Assembly (NCBI GenBank): GCA_946902985.2 | Contig: OX336396.1 | Coordinates: forward strand, 232,142,797 to 232,206,796 | Length of the DNA stretch: 64,000 bases | Direction: 5' to 3' | From: Meconema thalassinum | Lineage: Eukaryota > Arthropoda > Insecta > Orthoptera > Tettigoniidae | Shown: positions 1 through 10,081 of the stretch, piece after piece | Position numbering within the stretch: position 1 is the stretch's first letter | Layout of the letters: each line of letters starts with the position of its first letter | Program-made: the position numbers and the translations under genes | The notes under the pieces: model-generated | What the model saw: the letters and a program-made list of their open reading frames with translations, nothing else | Told to the model about the DNA's origin: nothing | The model's database searches: none

Positions 1-34
1 AGCTTGACCGCTGCGCCACCACGCCCCCCACGAA
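1..34 (-). repeat. tRNA-derived SINE fragment (SINE J head)
   Basis: The first 34 bases are the reverse complement of the head of the SINE at 3598-3775, including the box A-like stretch TGGCGCAGCGGTCAAGCT. The element is cut by the window edge. A short C-run (81-91) and unremarkable sequence follow up to 117. Confidence 0.7.
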
Positions 35-117
35 AACGTGTTGGTTTGCTTTCATTCATTGTCTAAATTTGTCCAAGACCCCCCCCCCCCCTCAACATAA
101 ACCAAAAAGAATAATTA

Positions 118-1642
118 AACAAGTAGTTCCGTGAAGAACTATACAGCCTATTTTCATATATCCTACTTATGTTAATTGCCACTATCAACATACACAATTT
201 CTGTTTGATTGCTGTAATAGATTCGTCGATATTAAGAACCGACTAAATATTTCGGATGGTCGCCATGTTGGATTTTATATATGTAGATCCTAGAGTTATG
301 TACTGTTACATGCAGATTATTGTGAACGTGTAGTATTCAAACTTCAATCGCAAAATTAGGACACAAGAGAAAACAAGGAGATTTTAAAATTTTCACAGCT
401 GCCATCTTGAGGTTATGGAAACAATTGAAATAAATTAGATGCCAGTGGATTAACATTCGTATAAGGATTTACTGTACCAAGTTTCACTGCACTCGGATGG
501 TTCAATTGCGAGAAACGTCCATGTGAATATTTATAATTCGCGTCACCGCCATGTTGGATTTGTGATCACCAGGTTATTTAAAGTCCTATAGGTGAACTTA
601 AGTTCATAGCCCCTATGAACATTAAAAATGCAGTTTGATTGCTAAAATAGATTCGTAGATATTCAGTATCGTCTAAATATTTCGGATGGTCGCCATGTTG
701 GATTGTTAAATGTATAGGCCATAGAGTCATGTACCATTAAAGGAAAATTATTGCGTAGGTTCATTATTCAAACTTTCACTTCGATCGCATAACTACATCA
801 CAAGAAATAAAAACTTAATTTTAAAATTCGCACTGCCGCCATCTTGAGGTTATGTAAACAATTGAACTAAATTAGATACCAGTGGATTACAATGTGTATA
901 AATATTTCTTGTACCAGGTTTCAGTGCGCTTGGAACATTAAATCGCGAGAAAGGTCTATTTAAAATTTTCAAATTCGCCTGGCCGCCATGTTCGTTTTGT
1001 AGTTAACCGGTTTTTGAAAGTCTTATAGATGGACTTCCAGTAGTGCCTTTTATCTCCGTACAAAATTTTAGGGAGATACCGCTAATAGTTTCAGAGATAT
1101 AGAATGCCGGTGAAATATTTCGCACATCCGCCATCTTGTGATTATGTAAACAATTGAACGAAGTTAGATGTCGGTGCATTACAATGTATATAAACATATA
1201 CTGTACCAAGTTTCATTGCGTTTGGTTGGTCAAATCGCGAGAAACGTCTATTTAAATGTCGCAAATTCGCTTGCCCTCCATGTTGGTTTTGTAGTTACCA
1301 GGTTTTCAAAAGTCACATAAGTGAACTTATAGCAGTTCCCTCTATCACCATAGAAAATGTCAGGGTAATATCGGTAATAGTTTCGGAGATATTGAATGCT
1401 GGTGAAATATTTCGCACAGCCGCCATGTTGGATTGGTGAGTCGTAACAAAATTTGAAGGGCACGGTCGAGGTCGCCGGGAATAGTGCTATGAACTTTCCG
1501 AGTTTCATTGAAATCGCTCCTGCCGTTTAGATGTTATTAGGGGGGGGGGACACACACACGAATCACACACACACACACACGCACACACACACGGACAAAA
1601 GGTGATCTCATAAGCCTATTTTTTCAAAATGAAAATAGGCTA
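118..1642 (+). mobile_element. Family A copy 1, Helentron/HINE-like non-autonomous element
   Basis: It starts AACAAGTAGTTCCG and ends GGCTA. A 5' hairpin (AGTTC/GAACT) is followed by the subterminal AGCCTATTTTCAT. The 3' end has the reverse complement of that repeat inside a hairpin (AGCCTATTTT/AAAATAGGCT), preceded by a G-run and an (AC)n tract (about 1551-1592). The body has nine modules with GCCAT-type motifs at 262, 401, 548, 692, 838, 985, 1130, 1277 and 1422. No long ORF is present. The flanks read A|element|A with no target duplication. Hairpin, asymmetric subterminal repeats and microsatellite match what is known of Helentrons and HINEs. A MITE origin is less likely because the ends are not true TIRs. 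Confidence 0.8.
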
Positions 1643-2961
1643 AAAACGAAAGAGGTAACAAACACGAATCAAAAATTACAATGCAAATACAAAAGCCAAA
1701 GCAGAAAACAACAGATACGAAACCATAAACAAAAGATACAAAGGCAAAATTAAAAACAAAAACAAAGATTAAATAACAAAAATATCAAAACAAAATTAAA
1801 ACCTAAACAAAAATCACAACCAGAAAACCGAAGTGAAACCTAAATTGAAACCAAAATAGAAACACAAACAAGGAAAACATTTGAAAAAAAATGATATGTT
1901 CTATAAAGTGTAGCTTATAATGGTCCTAGTAAAACTCTTATCATAGGGCCAGATGACCTCGCTGCTCCTCCCCTTAAAACCTCAATAACTAACTAACCAA
2001 ATTACTAACTAACTAAACTCTCATCATAGCTTAAATTAGTTCAGATTTGACTCCGCTCAATTCCCTTCACAAGCAAATCCTAGTTCGCCACTGTGGCCAG
2101 GTAATGGAGGTGAAAATGCTCAAGAGGTGAAATCTATATTCAATAAAGCATGGATCCTGATATGTGTATATTCGATGCAAGAATGACCTCCTGAATGCGA
2201 CAATCGTTCTAAAAATAATAATGTTACACCTGCAACCATTAAAAATGAAACTTGCCTGAACTGAAAAATAAAATCCTGTTATCTAACTTCCAGCCAAATG
2301 ATTCATGATGCAAACAGTTGAAAGTATACGATTCAGTGCATGTCTATTTTCGTATAAACTCCAACGTGCAGGTAAAGGTAAAGCGGAAAATCATGTTCCT
2401 TCAGTTTTCATTACCTTGTTGTCATATAAACTTCCATATGCCACAATAATATATGTCAATCACATAGAAGGCGGTCTCGTTATTACAGGGAGTATGCCTG
2501 TGTGACAAGGGAATATATTTTGATCTTGGTACATCTGTGCATGCATGCACTTAGACAGGTCATATGAAAAATGAACAGTTCTAACCTCTAAGGCTCCGCG
2601 TCCGTGCCGTGTCGCCAAAACTTTGAAACAACTACCGTAAAGCCAACTGGACAAAGAAGTCCGCGCGCACCCCTATCCAAGGTCATTGGTTGACTCACTG
2701 GTGAACACTTATAATACTTATTAATGATTGGTATAATTAAGTTCGATCCAAAGTGGAGAGAAATTTTAAGTACCGGTATAAAGCTTTTCCAGTCGGCGCA
2801 CTAAACTAAATTATCATGAACTTTATTTCATAATTAATAATTGTGTCAAATGAACATAAATACTCTCTCTATGTCATTCATTCTGTATGAGTGTGTTGAA
2901 TATCATCGTACTTCTATTTTAAAGGGATTTAATAAAAGTATATATTTTTTAGTGTTTTTAC
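1643..2961. other. Intergenic; AC-rich tract and a shared repeat tail
   Basis: 1643-1900 is a purine/A-rich, CAAAA-type simple region. About 1940-2010 carries GATGACCTCGCTG...CCCTTAAAAC, the tail of a repeat seen again near 24060 (minus) and 62345. I see no gene or RNA in the rest; the short ORFs here have no recognisable features. Confidence 0.6.
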
Positions 2962-3216
2962 TGCAGTGGACTGGACATGTAGCCCGGATGGAAAACCACC
3001 GATGGCCACGGAAGCTACTGGATTTCATCCCCACAGGAAAAATACCACCAGGTAGACCAAGGAAGCGGTGAAGTGATGGACTCCATGAAGATCTGCAACA
3101 GGCAGCGATACGTGTGGACAGTTGGCGGATGGCAGCTATGGATAGGAGACGATGGAGAAGGAAACTTGCAGCAGCGCGCGGTCCACTGGGCCTGATCGCG
3201 AAGAAGAAGATAAATA
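2962..3216 (+). pseudogene. Non-LTR retrotransposon pol C-terminal fragment
   Basis: The translation reads WTGHVARMENHRWPRKLL, then PPGRPRKR, a stop, SDGLHEDLQQ and RRRWRRKLAAARGPL. The pattern GHVARM...GRPRKRW...D is the C-terminal tail of the endonuclease/RT protein of insect non-LTR elements. The internal TGA replaces the expected TGG (Trp), so this is a dead fragment. No catalytic RT motif remains. Confidence 0.75.
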
Positions 3217-3597
3217 TAATACTAAGCTCAGACAGGCACACAACTCACCATATTGCACCTATATTTAAAAAGAAAAATCCATACCCCAGTGTGTTATTGG
3301 CCCGTAAGGTCCCCAACTATTTACAATGTGGCCCTTAGTTAAAGAAGGTTGGGCACCCCAGCTCTAAGGCAAGAAATTCAATGTTGAAAACATACTTTAA
3401 TATCATGGACGAAATCTTCCATGAACACTATTACTTTGTCGTTTCCTGGGAGGTTCCTCTTCGTCCTTCTCGTTGTCTGTCGATCACTATTACATTTTTG
3501 TCCGATTGCCAACTCGAACTCGGTTCGTCACTGAATATTCTTGTTGGTGCATTTGCAGTTAAATTTCGTTGTTTCCTCCACATTGTCAAACGTAAAG

Positions 3598-3775
3598 AAA
3601 GGGGCGTGGTGGCGCAGCGGTCAAGCTGTTGGCCTTTCAACAAGGCCAAAACATGTGCGATTTTCGAAGTGAAATGCCATGTCCTGTGGTTCGAATTCCA
3701 CGTAAAAAGGAGGTCCCGTGGCTCATGATCGCGAGATTAACGGTCACGTTAAACTACAAGCTTCCTTCCTTCCTT
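3598..3775 (+). repeat. tRNA-derived SINE J with 11-bp TSD
   Basis: Box A-like TGGCGCAGCGGT and box B-like GGTTCGAATTCC are spaced as in a tRNA. A short body follows, ending in a (CTTC)n tail. It is flanked by the direct repeat CAAACGTAAAG (3587-3597 and 3776-3786), the hallmark of LINE-driven retroposition. Confidence 0.85.
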
Positions 3776-3853
3776 CAAACGTAAAGGACACACTAAACGT
3801 TTCATACCAGATACCGGCATGATGACACGCGGTAGTCACATGATTGCTCACTC

Positions 3854-3998
3854 AACCATATCCGGTTAATTACATTAGCAGTTTGCCTTTTCTACCACTG
3901 CGAGCGCTGGTGTGAGTCAATGAAACTTAACCATATCCGGTCGATTAGATTATCAGTGTGTCTTTTTTTTACCACTAATAGTTCAGTCAATTTGTACT
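3854..3998. repeat. Tandem duplication, about 75 bp x 2
   Basis: Two diverged copies each begin AACCATATCCGGT and end near (G)TCAATTTG or GTCAATG, just outside the left end of the TIR transposon that starts at 4015. Confidence 0.55.
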
Positions 3999-4014
3999 CT
4001 AAAGGGCCGCTAGT

Positions 4015-4347
4015 GGGAAAGTTTTGGGGTAGTTCTGATTTCTGTCATTCTATATGTATTTTGGGGTGCTGAATCCGAATCTGAGGTTTGCGGACAAAAT
4101 TTCGTGACGCAACATTGAAAAAAAAAACGCAAAAAAAGCAAAAAAATTGCTTTTTCCGTTGTTTTTTTTTGTGCCTAAAACTCGAAAACTATTAAATTTT
4201 AGTAAATGGTTTGTTTACAGAAATTAAAGTACTTAAAATTCTCTACAAATATCACTACTTAGTTTTTATTTTCAGACCAACCGTTCGGTCTCAAATGTGA
4301 GTTGAAAATTGGCAATTTTCAGCGGTCTCTGCAAAACCCACTTTTTA
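4015..4347 (+). repeat. Left TIR of the PIN-CXC transposon
   Basis: Pairs over its whole length with 9560-9882 in inverted orientation. Shared landmarks include TTTGCGGACAAAATTTCGTG and TCAGCGGTCTCTGCAAAACC. Differences are mostly small indels in A/T runs, so the two ends have not diverged far. Confidence 0.85.
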
Positions 4348-4438
4348 GTTTATATTGACATGCTTTCAGTTAATTTCGCCTAGTTTTTAAGTTGATTTCA
4401 ATAAAGATCGAGTCACACGGAGAATTCTATGCAAAAGT

Positions 4439-4632
4439 AAGGTCATAGCACTATTTCGGCAAACCCCGACCGTGCCTTTCAAATCTTATTACGTCTCACC
4501 AATCCAACAAGGCCGCTGTGCAAATTATTTCGCCGGCATTCCATATCTCCGAAACTATTACTGATATCACCATGAACTTTTGTACGGTGATGAAGGGCAC
4601 CACTATAAGTTCGCCTACGATACTTTCAAAAG
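4439..4632 (-). repeat. Family A fragment
   Basis: Reverse-oriented piece of the last family A modules: CATAGCACTATTTCGGC, CCAATCCAACAAGGCCGC, and CTATAAGTTCGCC. It lies between the left TIR and the nested transposon and lacks both family A ends. Confidence 0.75.
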
Positions 4633-5053
4633 CCTACAATGCCATCTGCCGAATATGAGCGTTATATGTTCTAAGAACCAATTGAAGAGCCCGGTGCAAG
4701 AACCAGACAGCTCCACTTTTTGGTCAAAATCGTTTTTTTGCTGTAAGGTATCATAAAAAAAATGCTCTATCTGCTGGTCCAAGAACCAGATAACTCAACT
4801 GAGTTGGTGCGTAGTTACAATGGAAAAGGAACTGTCTGGTTTGTTTTGACTGTTTCTGCCGGGGCAAGATCCCATACAGCTCCTGGAGTTGTCTGGTTCT
4901 TGCAGCGACTGTAGTTCAATGTTCGGCTACTTGGCTGCGCATGGTAGTTGCTATCGAGACAGCACAAGGTGAACACGTGGTTCTTATACTATTCTGTTGT
5001 GTTAGATTAGTTTTGTGTTAATTCAATCAGTGTTTTGATGTAATAGCTTCAAT

Positions 5054-6960
5054 ATGGACAGTGAAGAACAGCTCACAGACAGTATTTATCATGAAGATCA
5101 TGATTCCATCCATCCAGTTCCGAGTACGTCGAATGTTATCGCAGACAGCACCACCACGCCTGCTGCTAAAGGAAAGAAACGCCACAGAAGAGAAGAAACA
5201 TGGAAGCGGAATGTATTAAAAAACAGAGGTCAAGTGGTTGTCAACACGTAAGTCCATCTAATGTTGTTATAAAGGCACGTATCACGGGGCCAGACTGTGA
5301 ATGCAAAGCAAAATGTTTTACCAAAGTGCCAGACTATGTTAAAACTAACACAATAGAGCACTTCAATTTAGCGGCGGACAAAAACAAACAGGATATATAT
5401 TTAGGTGGATTAATAAGTATTGTTCCTATACAAAGACGTAGGCCTAAAACCGGCATTGGACAAAATCGAGCTTTCTCATGCAAATATAGAATAAAGCAAG
5501 GTGAATTTGAAATGCATGTCTGCAAGAAGGCTTTCTGTTCGTTGCATGGTGTGGGTAAAGCGAGGATTGAACGAATAATCAGAAACCTACAAACTGCAAG
5601 CCCATTTCCTGTGGACAAACGTGGAAAGCACAACAATAGGCCGAACAAACTACCTGGCGAAATTCTACAAAATATTGATGACCATATTAATAGCTTCCCC
5701 AAACAAAGCTCACATTATAGCCGCGAAAGAAATGAAAAGAAACAGTATCTCTCACCCGAATTAAATTTGTCAAAAATGCATAGGTTATATTTGGAAAAGT
5801 ACGAACCGACTGTCTACGAAAACATGCATAAAGGTAACACGTGTCGTCCATTAGTGTCATATGATTTTTATTGCCGTCATTTTTCTGACTACCACAACCT
5901 ATCCTTTGGAGTTCCAAGAAGTGACACATGCCAGACATGTGACCGTTTGGACAATCAGATGAAAGGAGAACAGGATCCTGTTACTGTCAACAAACTCAAG
6001 ATTGAACTAGAGCTGCACAAGCGGAAAAGTGAGGAATTTTACAAAGATATCCAAAAAACGACAAAGGAGGCTAAGGAAAGTGGAAACATTGAGGTGTTGT
6101 CTTTTGATTTTGAACAAAATCTGCCATTACCATTAGTACCGAGTGGGGACATATTTTATAAAAGGCAGTTGTGGGTATACAACTTTTGTATACATTCTGG
6201 AAAGACCGGAAAATCATTCTGTTTTATGTACGATGAATCTGTTGGTAGGAAGGGTCAAAATGAAGTGATTAGCATGCTTAATCATTTCATACAAACCGAG
6301 ATAAGTCAAGACATCACAATCTTGTATCTTTTCTCGGACAACTGTTCGGCACAGAATAAGAACATTGGTCTTTTTCATTTTCTGTATACACTTGTGAAAG
6401 GACTTGGACGGTTTGAGAAAATAATACATCGGTATCCAGAGCCTGGGCACAGCTTCCTTCCCTGCGACCGGACCTTTGGTGTCATCGAGAAAGAAAAACG
6501 AAAGCGAGAAAGACTATATTTGCCACAAGAGTATCGTGTGCTAGTACAGAATGTGAGTCGCAAGTTCATTGTTCATGATGTTACACAAAATACATTTTTG
6601 GACTATACAAGTCACTTCAAAACCTTATTCAAAACAAAGGTTAGTGCTCGTGAAGGTTCAACGTTGGCAGTATCAAAATACAGATATGTTGAATACAACA
6701 GCGACGGACTGGTGTGTAGTGTCAATGCGAGTGCTATAGTAAGAGATTTCTTTGTTTTGGAAAAAGCAGGAGCTACTCTTTCCTTACCAGACGCATCATG
6801 TCTTTTACATCGCAGAGTCTTAAAACTCAATCCAAATAAGGTAAAGGATATTAAAGACATTGCTTCAAAGTATGTTCCACCGGACTGTTTGTGGTTCTAC
6901 AACCAGATAGTTTCAACTGAAAATGAAGATGCAATCGATAATGATGTTGCTACTGAATGA
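5054..6960 (+). pseudogene. DDE/RNase H-like transposase-type protein, one frameshift
   Basis: Frame 2 opens at 5054 (MDSEEQL..., basic ETWKRN segment) and continues in frame 1 from the A6 run at 5218-5223 to 6960. One extra A would join them, giving about 635 aa. Domains in the 586-aa downstream frame (numbered from 5200): CxCxxxC zinc-binding-like cluster (about 32-40), CKKAFC...GVGKARI (about 109-122), a DTCQTCD cysteine pair, a charged helix, then VLSFDFEQ (D303), LFSDNCSAQNKN (D380) and HSFLPCDRTFG (D423). The three Asp resemble the catalytic triad of the DUF7869-like proteins abundant in arthropod genomes. Apart from the homopolymer shift it is uninterrupted, so the shift may be an assembly error. 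Confidence 0.75.
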
Positions 6961-7050
6961 TGATGAACTTACAGTGGATTAAGTTTCCTTGGTGTGTGTA
7001 AATCTTGTCTCTATGTAAAAATATTGAGTTTCATAGCAAGTCTGCTATAT

Positions 7051-7056
7051 AATAAA
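7051..7056 (+). terminator. Polyadenylation signal AATAAA of the nested transposase gene
   Basis: AATAAA lies about 90 bases after the stop codon at 6958-6960 and before the right TIR, well placed for the transcript of the nested element. Confidence 0.5.
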
Positions 7057-9024
7057 GTATGGTACATTGATAACTCAGGTAACTATTAATGGTTATTGCA
7101 TCCTCCGTTTTAAGCATACTTTACCGGGCCAAGAAACAAGACAGCTCCAGCAATTTTATATATTTCATATATAAATTGAGATGATTCTAACAACAAAAAC
7201 CATATCATTTTCACTTACGTATGTGTGTTACTATTCCTTCTAGCAATTGTACATGGAAAAAATTTAAATGTTCGAAATTTGAATTTTTTATTCAGTTTTT
7301 TGTGTCTCCTGAAAATTTTTATAATTTGGACCTGTCTGGTTCTTGCACCGGGCTCTTCAATTTAAAAACTTATCTGCGTCTGCTGTTGTTATGAACATCC
7401 TCCGTTCCCAGAGACCATGAACTAATACCTTTAAGTACAGGTATTGTCGCAGATGAGAGGATTACATGCCATTTGTCCAAGGAGGTGGGCATGAAAGGTA
7501 TACAGCGCATTGTTGGTGGTGATTTTCAAGCTGTAAAATTCAAACGAAGCGAAAGAGTGCTGCCTCTTGCGATCATGAACAGCTCTATTCAAATACAAGA
7601 CAGGGCTGTAGTTATCAATCCAATAACACTTTTTCAACGAATGACCATCGCGAAACATTCAGATGAAGAGTTGCGAGAATTTTTACGTTACGAACTTAGC
7701 CCCTATCCTCTTGCATTTTTGACGAGAATGGGATGAGGAAAGGAACAAAATCCAGCTTGTACTACGCTTTTACACCGACTGAACAGATTGACTTGAACGA
7801 TACAAAGTATGTCATAGACGGGGTTCATTTGTTACACCGGGTCAAATGGCGCCACGGTCAGACATTTGCAGAAATTTGCAGCAGTTATGCATCATATGTC
7901 AAATCAAACTACAAATCAAGTGCCATTGTCATTTTCGACGGCTATCCTGACGAGGCTTATGATAGCACCAAGCGCATAGAACGATTAAGAAGAGCACAAA
8001 GAAAACAATCTGCTGCAATATCATTTACAGAAATGATGGTGCCCACTGTCTCGCAGGATAGTTTTCTTGCAAACTCAAAAAACATGAGCCGGTTAATATA
8101 TATGTTAATGGAGAAACTTCATGATGCAAAAATTGATTCAAAGGAAGCTGTGGAGGATGCTGATATCCTAATTATCACAACAGCTCTTGAGATGGCCCCG
8201 TCAAACGAACATGTGACAGTGGTGGGGGAAGATATCGACCTTCTGGTCATTTTGATTGGCCTGTGTAGCCGTGATATAAATAATGTATTTTTTCTGAAAC
8301 CAGAAAAAGGAAAGATTTCGCAAAGCCTCTACAACCCTCATCTGGCTGCTGAGAAAATCCCATTAGACCATATATTATTCCTGCATGCGATGAGTGGCTG
8401 TGATACTACTTCTGCATTGTTTAATCAGGGGAAACTGAAATTTCTGAAAGTCCTGCAGAATAACAATGACTTACAACCAGTCATTGAAGCTTTCCAAGAC
8501 CCTAACGCACATCAAGATGAGATTGTCACAGCAGGAAACATGTTTCTCATGGCTCTATCTGAAAAAAAAAAAAAAAAAAAAAAAGAAAGAGACCAGTATG
8601 AACGATTTGAGATACAGACAATACGTAACCTCATCATACAAAACTAAGACCAACATTGCCTCATTACCCCCTACCGAAGCTGCTGCACGAGAACATTCAC
8701 TGAGAGTTTACTATCAGGTGCAGCAGTGGTTATCCGGTCAAGCCACACCTGACGAGCAACAAAAAGACCCAAGTGAGTGGGGGTGGAAAAGAACTAGTAG
8801 TGGTCTCGTGCCAGTGCCAACCACTTTGGACCCTGCACCAAACTCAATACTACGGTACATGTCATGTAAATGTAAAAAGGGCTGCCAACGCAATTGTGGA
8901 TGCAGGAAGGCGGGCCTTCATTGTTCCCCAATCTGCACATCATGCGAAGGTCTGTGCGACAACGATGAGCCCCCGGAAGACAGCTCTGACATAGACATAG
9001 AAGAGACTGAAGAAAGAGACAGAG

Positions 9025-9117
9025 GTATGTCGAATCTCAAAAGTTATTTTGTATTCATTCATCTCTCCTTGATATATAATCACAAGTTAGTGTCTCACCA
9101 TCTCTTTTATTTTCCAG
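9025..9117 (+). other. Intron 1 of the PIN-CXC gene
   Basis: GTATGT donor at 9025, polypyrimidine TCTCTTTTATTTTCCAG acceptor ending 9117. It is 93 bp with phase 1, so retention would keep the frame. It resembles the next intron over its first 50 bases. Confidence 0.7.
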
Positions 9118-9204
9118 GAGAACGACCCCTAACGCTGACGATGGAGCAATCAGACCCTGAGCCGGGACCCGATGCCATCGAAGAACCTCAGCACGATGCG
9201 GAAG

Positions 9205-9279
9205 GTATGTTTAAGCTCACAATCTATTTTGCAATCCTCATCTCTCCCTAGAAATGACACCACCTCTTTGAATTTCCAG
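9205..9279 (+). other. Intron 2 of the PIN-CXC gene
   Basis: GTATGT donor at 9205 and TTTCCAG acceptor ending 9279, phase 1. Splicing joins ...QHDAE to EQAEYVPGPIT and avoids the in-frame stop TAG at 9249-9251. The similarity to intron 1 suggests exon-intron tandem duplication. Confidence 0.7.
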
Positions 9280-9534
9280 AACAAGCAGAATATGTACCAG
9301 GACCCATCACCACCGAAGAACTTCAGCCAGGACCTTCTAAAAGACAACGGCTCATATAATTTTTGCATATTATAATTTGTAATATTATTAATAATTATAT
9401 GATCATAAGTAACGATATCTTAAGTTTTATTTTGTTAGAGTCCTACCTTTTTTGATACTGAATTTTAGTAATTTCGATCCTTTTTTTTTCGTTTTGATTA
9501 CTTGTGCAGTAAACTAGGAGAATAACAGCATTCT

Positions 9535-9547
9535 AATAAAAAATAAA
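9535..9547 (+). terminator. Overlapping polyadenylation signals of the PIN-CXC gene
   Basis: Two AATAAA hexamers lie about 180 bases past the stop codon and just before the right TIR. Confidence 0.45.
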
Positions 9548-9559
9548 GTTTTGGAATGT

Positions 9560-9882
9560 AAAAATTGGGTTTTGCAGAGACCGCTGAAAATTGCCAATTT
9601 TCAACTCGCATTTGAGACCGAACCGTTGGTCTGAAAAAAACTAAGTAGTGATATGTGTAGAGAATTTTAATAACTTTAATTTCTGTAAACAAACCATTTA
9701 CTAAAATTTAATAGTTTTCGAGTTTTAGGCAAAAAACGAAAAATAAAAGCAGATATTTTTGCTTTTTTTTGCGATTTTTTCAATGTTGCGTCACGAAATT
9801 TTGTCCGCAAACCTCAGATTCGGATTTAGCATCCCAAAATACATATAAAATGAAAGAAATCAGAACTACCCCAAAACTTTCC
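9560..9882 (-). repeat. Right TIR of the PIN-CXC transposon
   Basis: Inverse of 4015-4347, ending in CCCCAAAACTTTCC followed by the TSD TAGT. Confidence 0.85.
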
Positions 9883-10081
9883 TAGTAAAAACACAATTAA
9901 ACTGAACTATAAAAGCTCTCGAGTGAGTCAGTGCAGAGTTTAACTTAAGCCCTTATAACTAATTCCGGTGTGAAGATTTTTCAAAAAATCAAACAATGCC
10001 TTAAGGAATGGAACCAAGGAACACATTAAAGAAATAATTAACTTATGTAAATAAGTTAATTTGGCTAGGATTTGAATTTAA

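Larger units (their letters stand above)
4684..7358 (+). mobile_element. Nested 2.7-kb TIR transposon with DDE-like gene
   Basis: TIR GAAGAGCCCGGTGCAAGAAC...(left) and its inverse (right, ending 7358), flanked by AATT (4680-4683, 7359-7362). The motif AAGAACCAGACA recurs subterminally in both orientations (about 4697, 4780, 4889, 7128, 7333), as expected of transposase binding sites. It holds one gene (5054-6960) with AATAAA downstream. It sits in the 5' part of the PIN-CXC gene of the outer element. A 4-bp TSD and one DDE-like protein would suit Sola-type elements, but I cannot confirm the assignment. Confidence 0.8.
7395..9359 (+). pseudogene. PIN/FEN1-like nuclease fused to CXC domain, 5'-truncated, two frameshifts
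   Basis: Readable protein runs SSVPRDHELIPLSTGI... (from 7395), KRSERVLPLAIMNSS, LSPYPLAFL, shifts at the T5 run near 7717-7721, then MRKGTKSSLYYAF. Numbered from the Met at 7733: YVIDG (D29), IFDGYPDE (D69), VEDADIL (E141, D142, D144), VGEDIDLL (E166, D167, D169) and SGCDTTSALF (222-227). This acidic set is the PIN/XPG-FEN1 nuclease pattern. A 23-A run (8562-8584) shifts the frame; then SLPPTEAAAREHSLRVYYQV, a WGWKR segment, and a tesmin/TSO1-type CXC motif CKCKKGCQRNCGCR (from 8865). Two introns follow and the protein ends GPSKRQRLI, stop 9357-9359. The start is lost to the nested insertion. Confidence 0.8.
4015..9882. mobile_element. DNA transposon with about 325-bp TIRs (PIN-CXC element)
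   Basis: The left end (4015-4347) and right end (9560-9882) are near-perfect inverted repeats beginning GGAAAGTTTTGGGGTAG, flanked by the 4-bp direct repeat TAGT (4011-4014, 9883-9886). The only gene that belongs to it is the PIN/CXC gene at 7395-9359. Its upstream part is replaced by a family A fragment and by a second transposon (4684-7358). No DDE transposase of its own is visible. The superfamily is not recognised; a 4-bp TSD is known for Sola, but that link is only a possibility. Confidence 0.8.

Noticed and set aside
1003..1209. A 68-codon ORF recurring in family A copies (also 14243-14452, 43374-43580, 58088-58294)
   Set aside because: It recurs because the module is repeated. It has no domain, no consistent start context and spans the phased motif grid. 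A dN/dS test over many copies would be needed before calling it coding.
5200..6960. Splicing at CACGTAAGT (5229-5237) to explain the frame change in the DDE gene
   Set aside because: The downstream frame is open and family-like from just before this site (SSGCQHVSPSN), and no acceptor is needed. A one-base change in the A6 run explains the join more simply.
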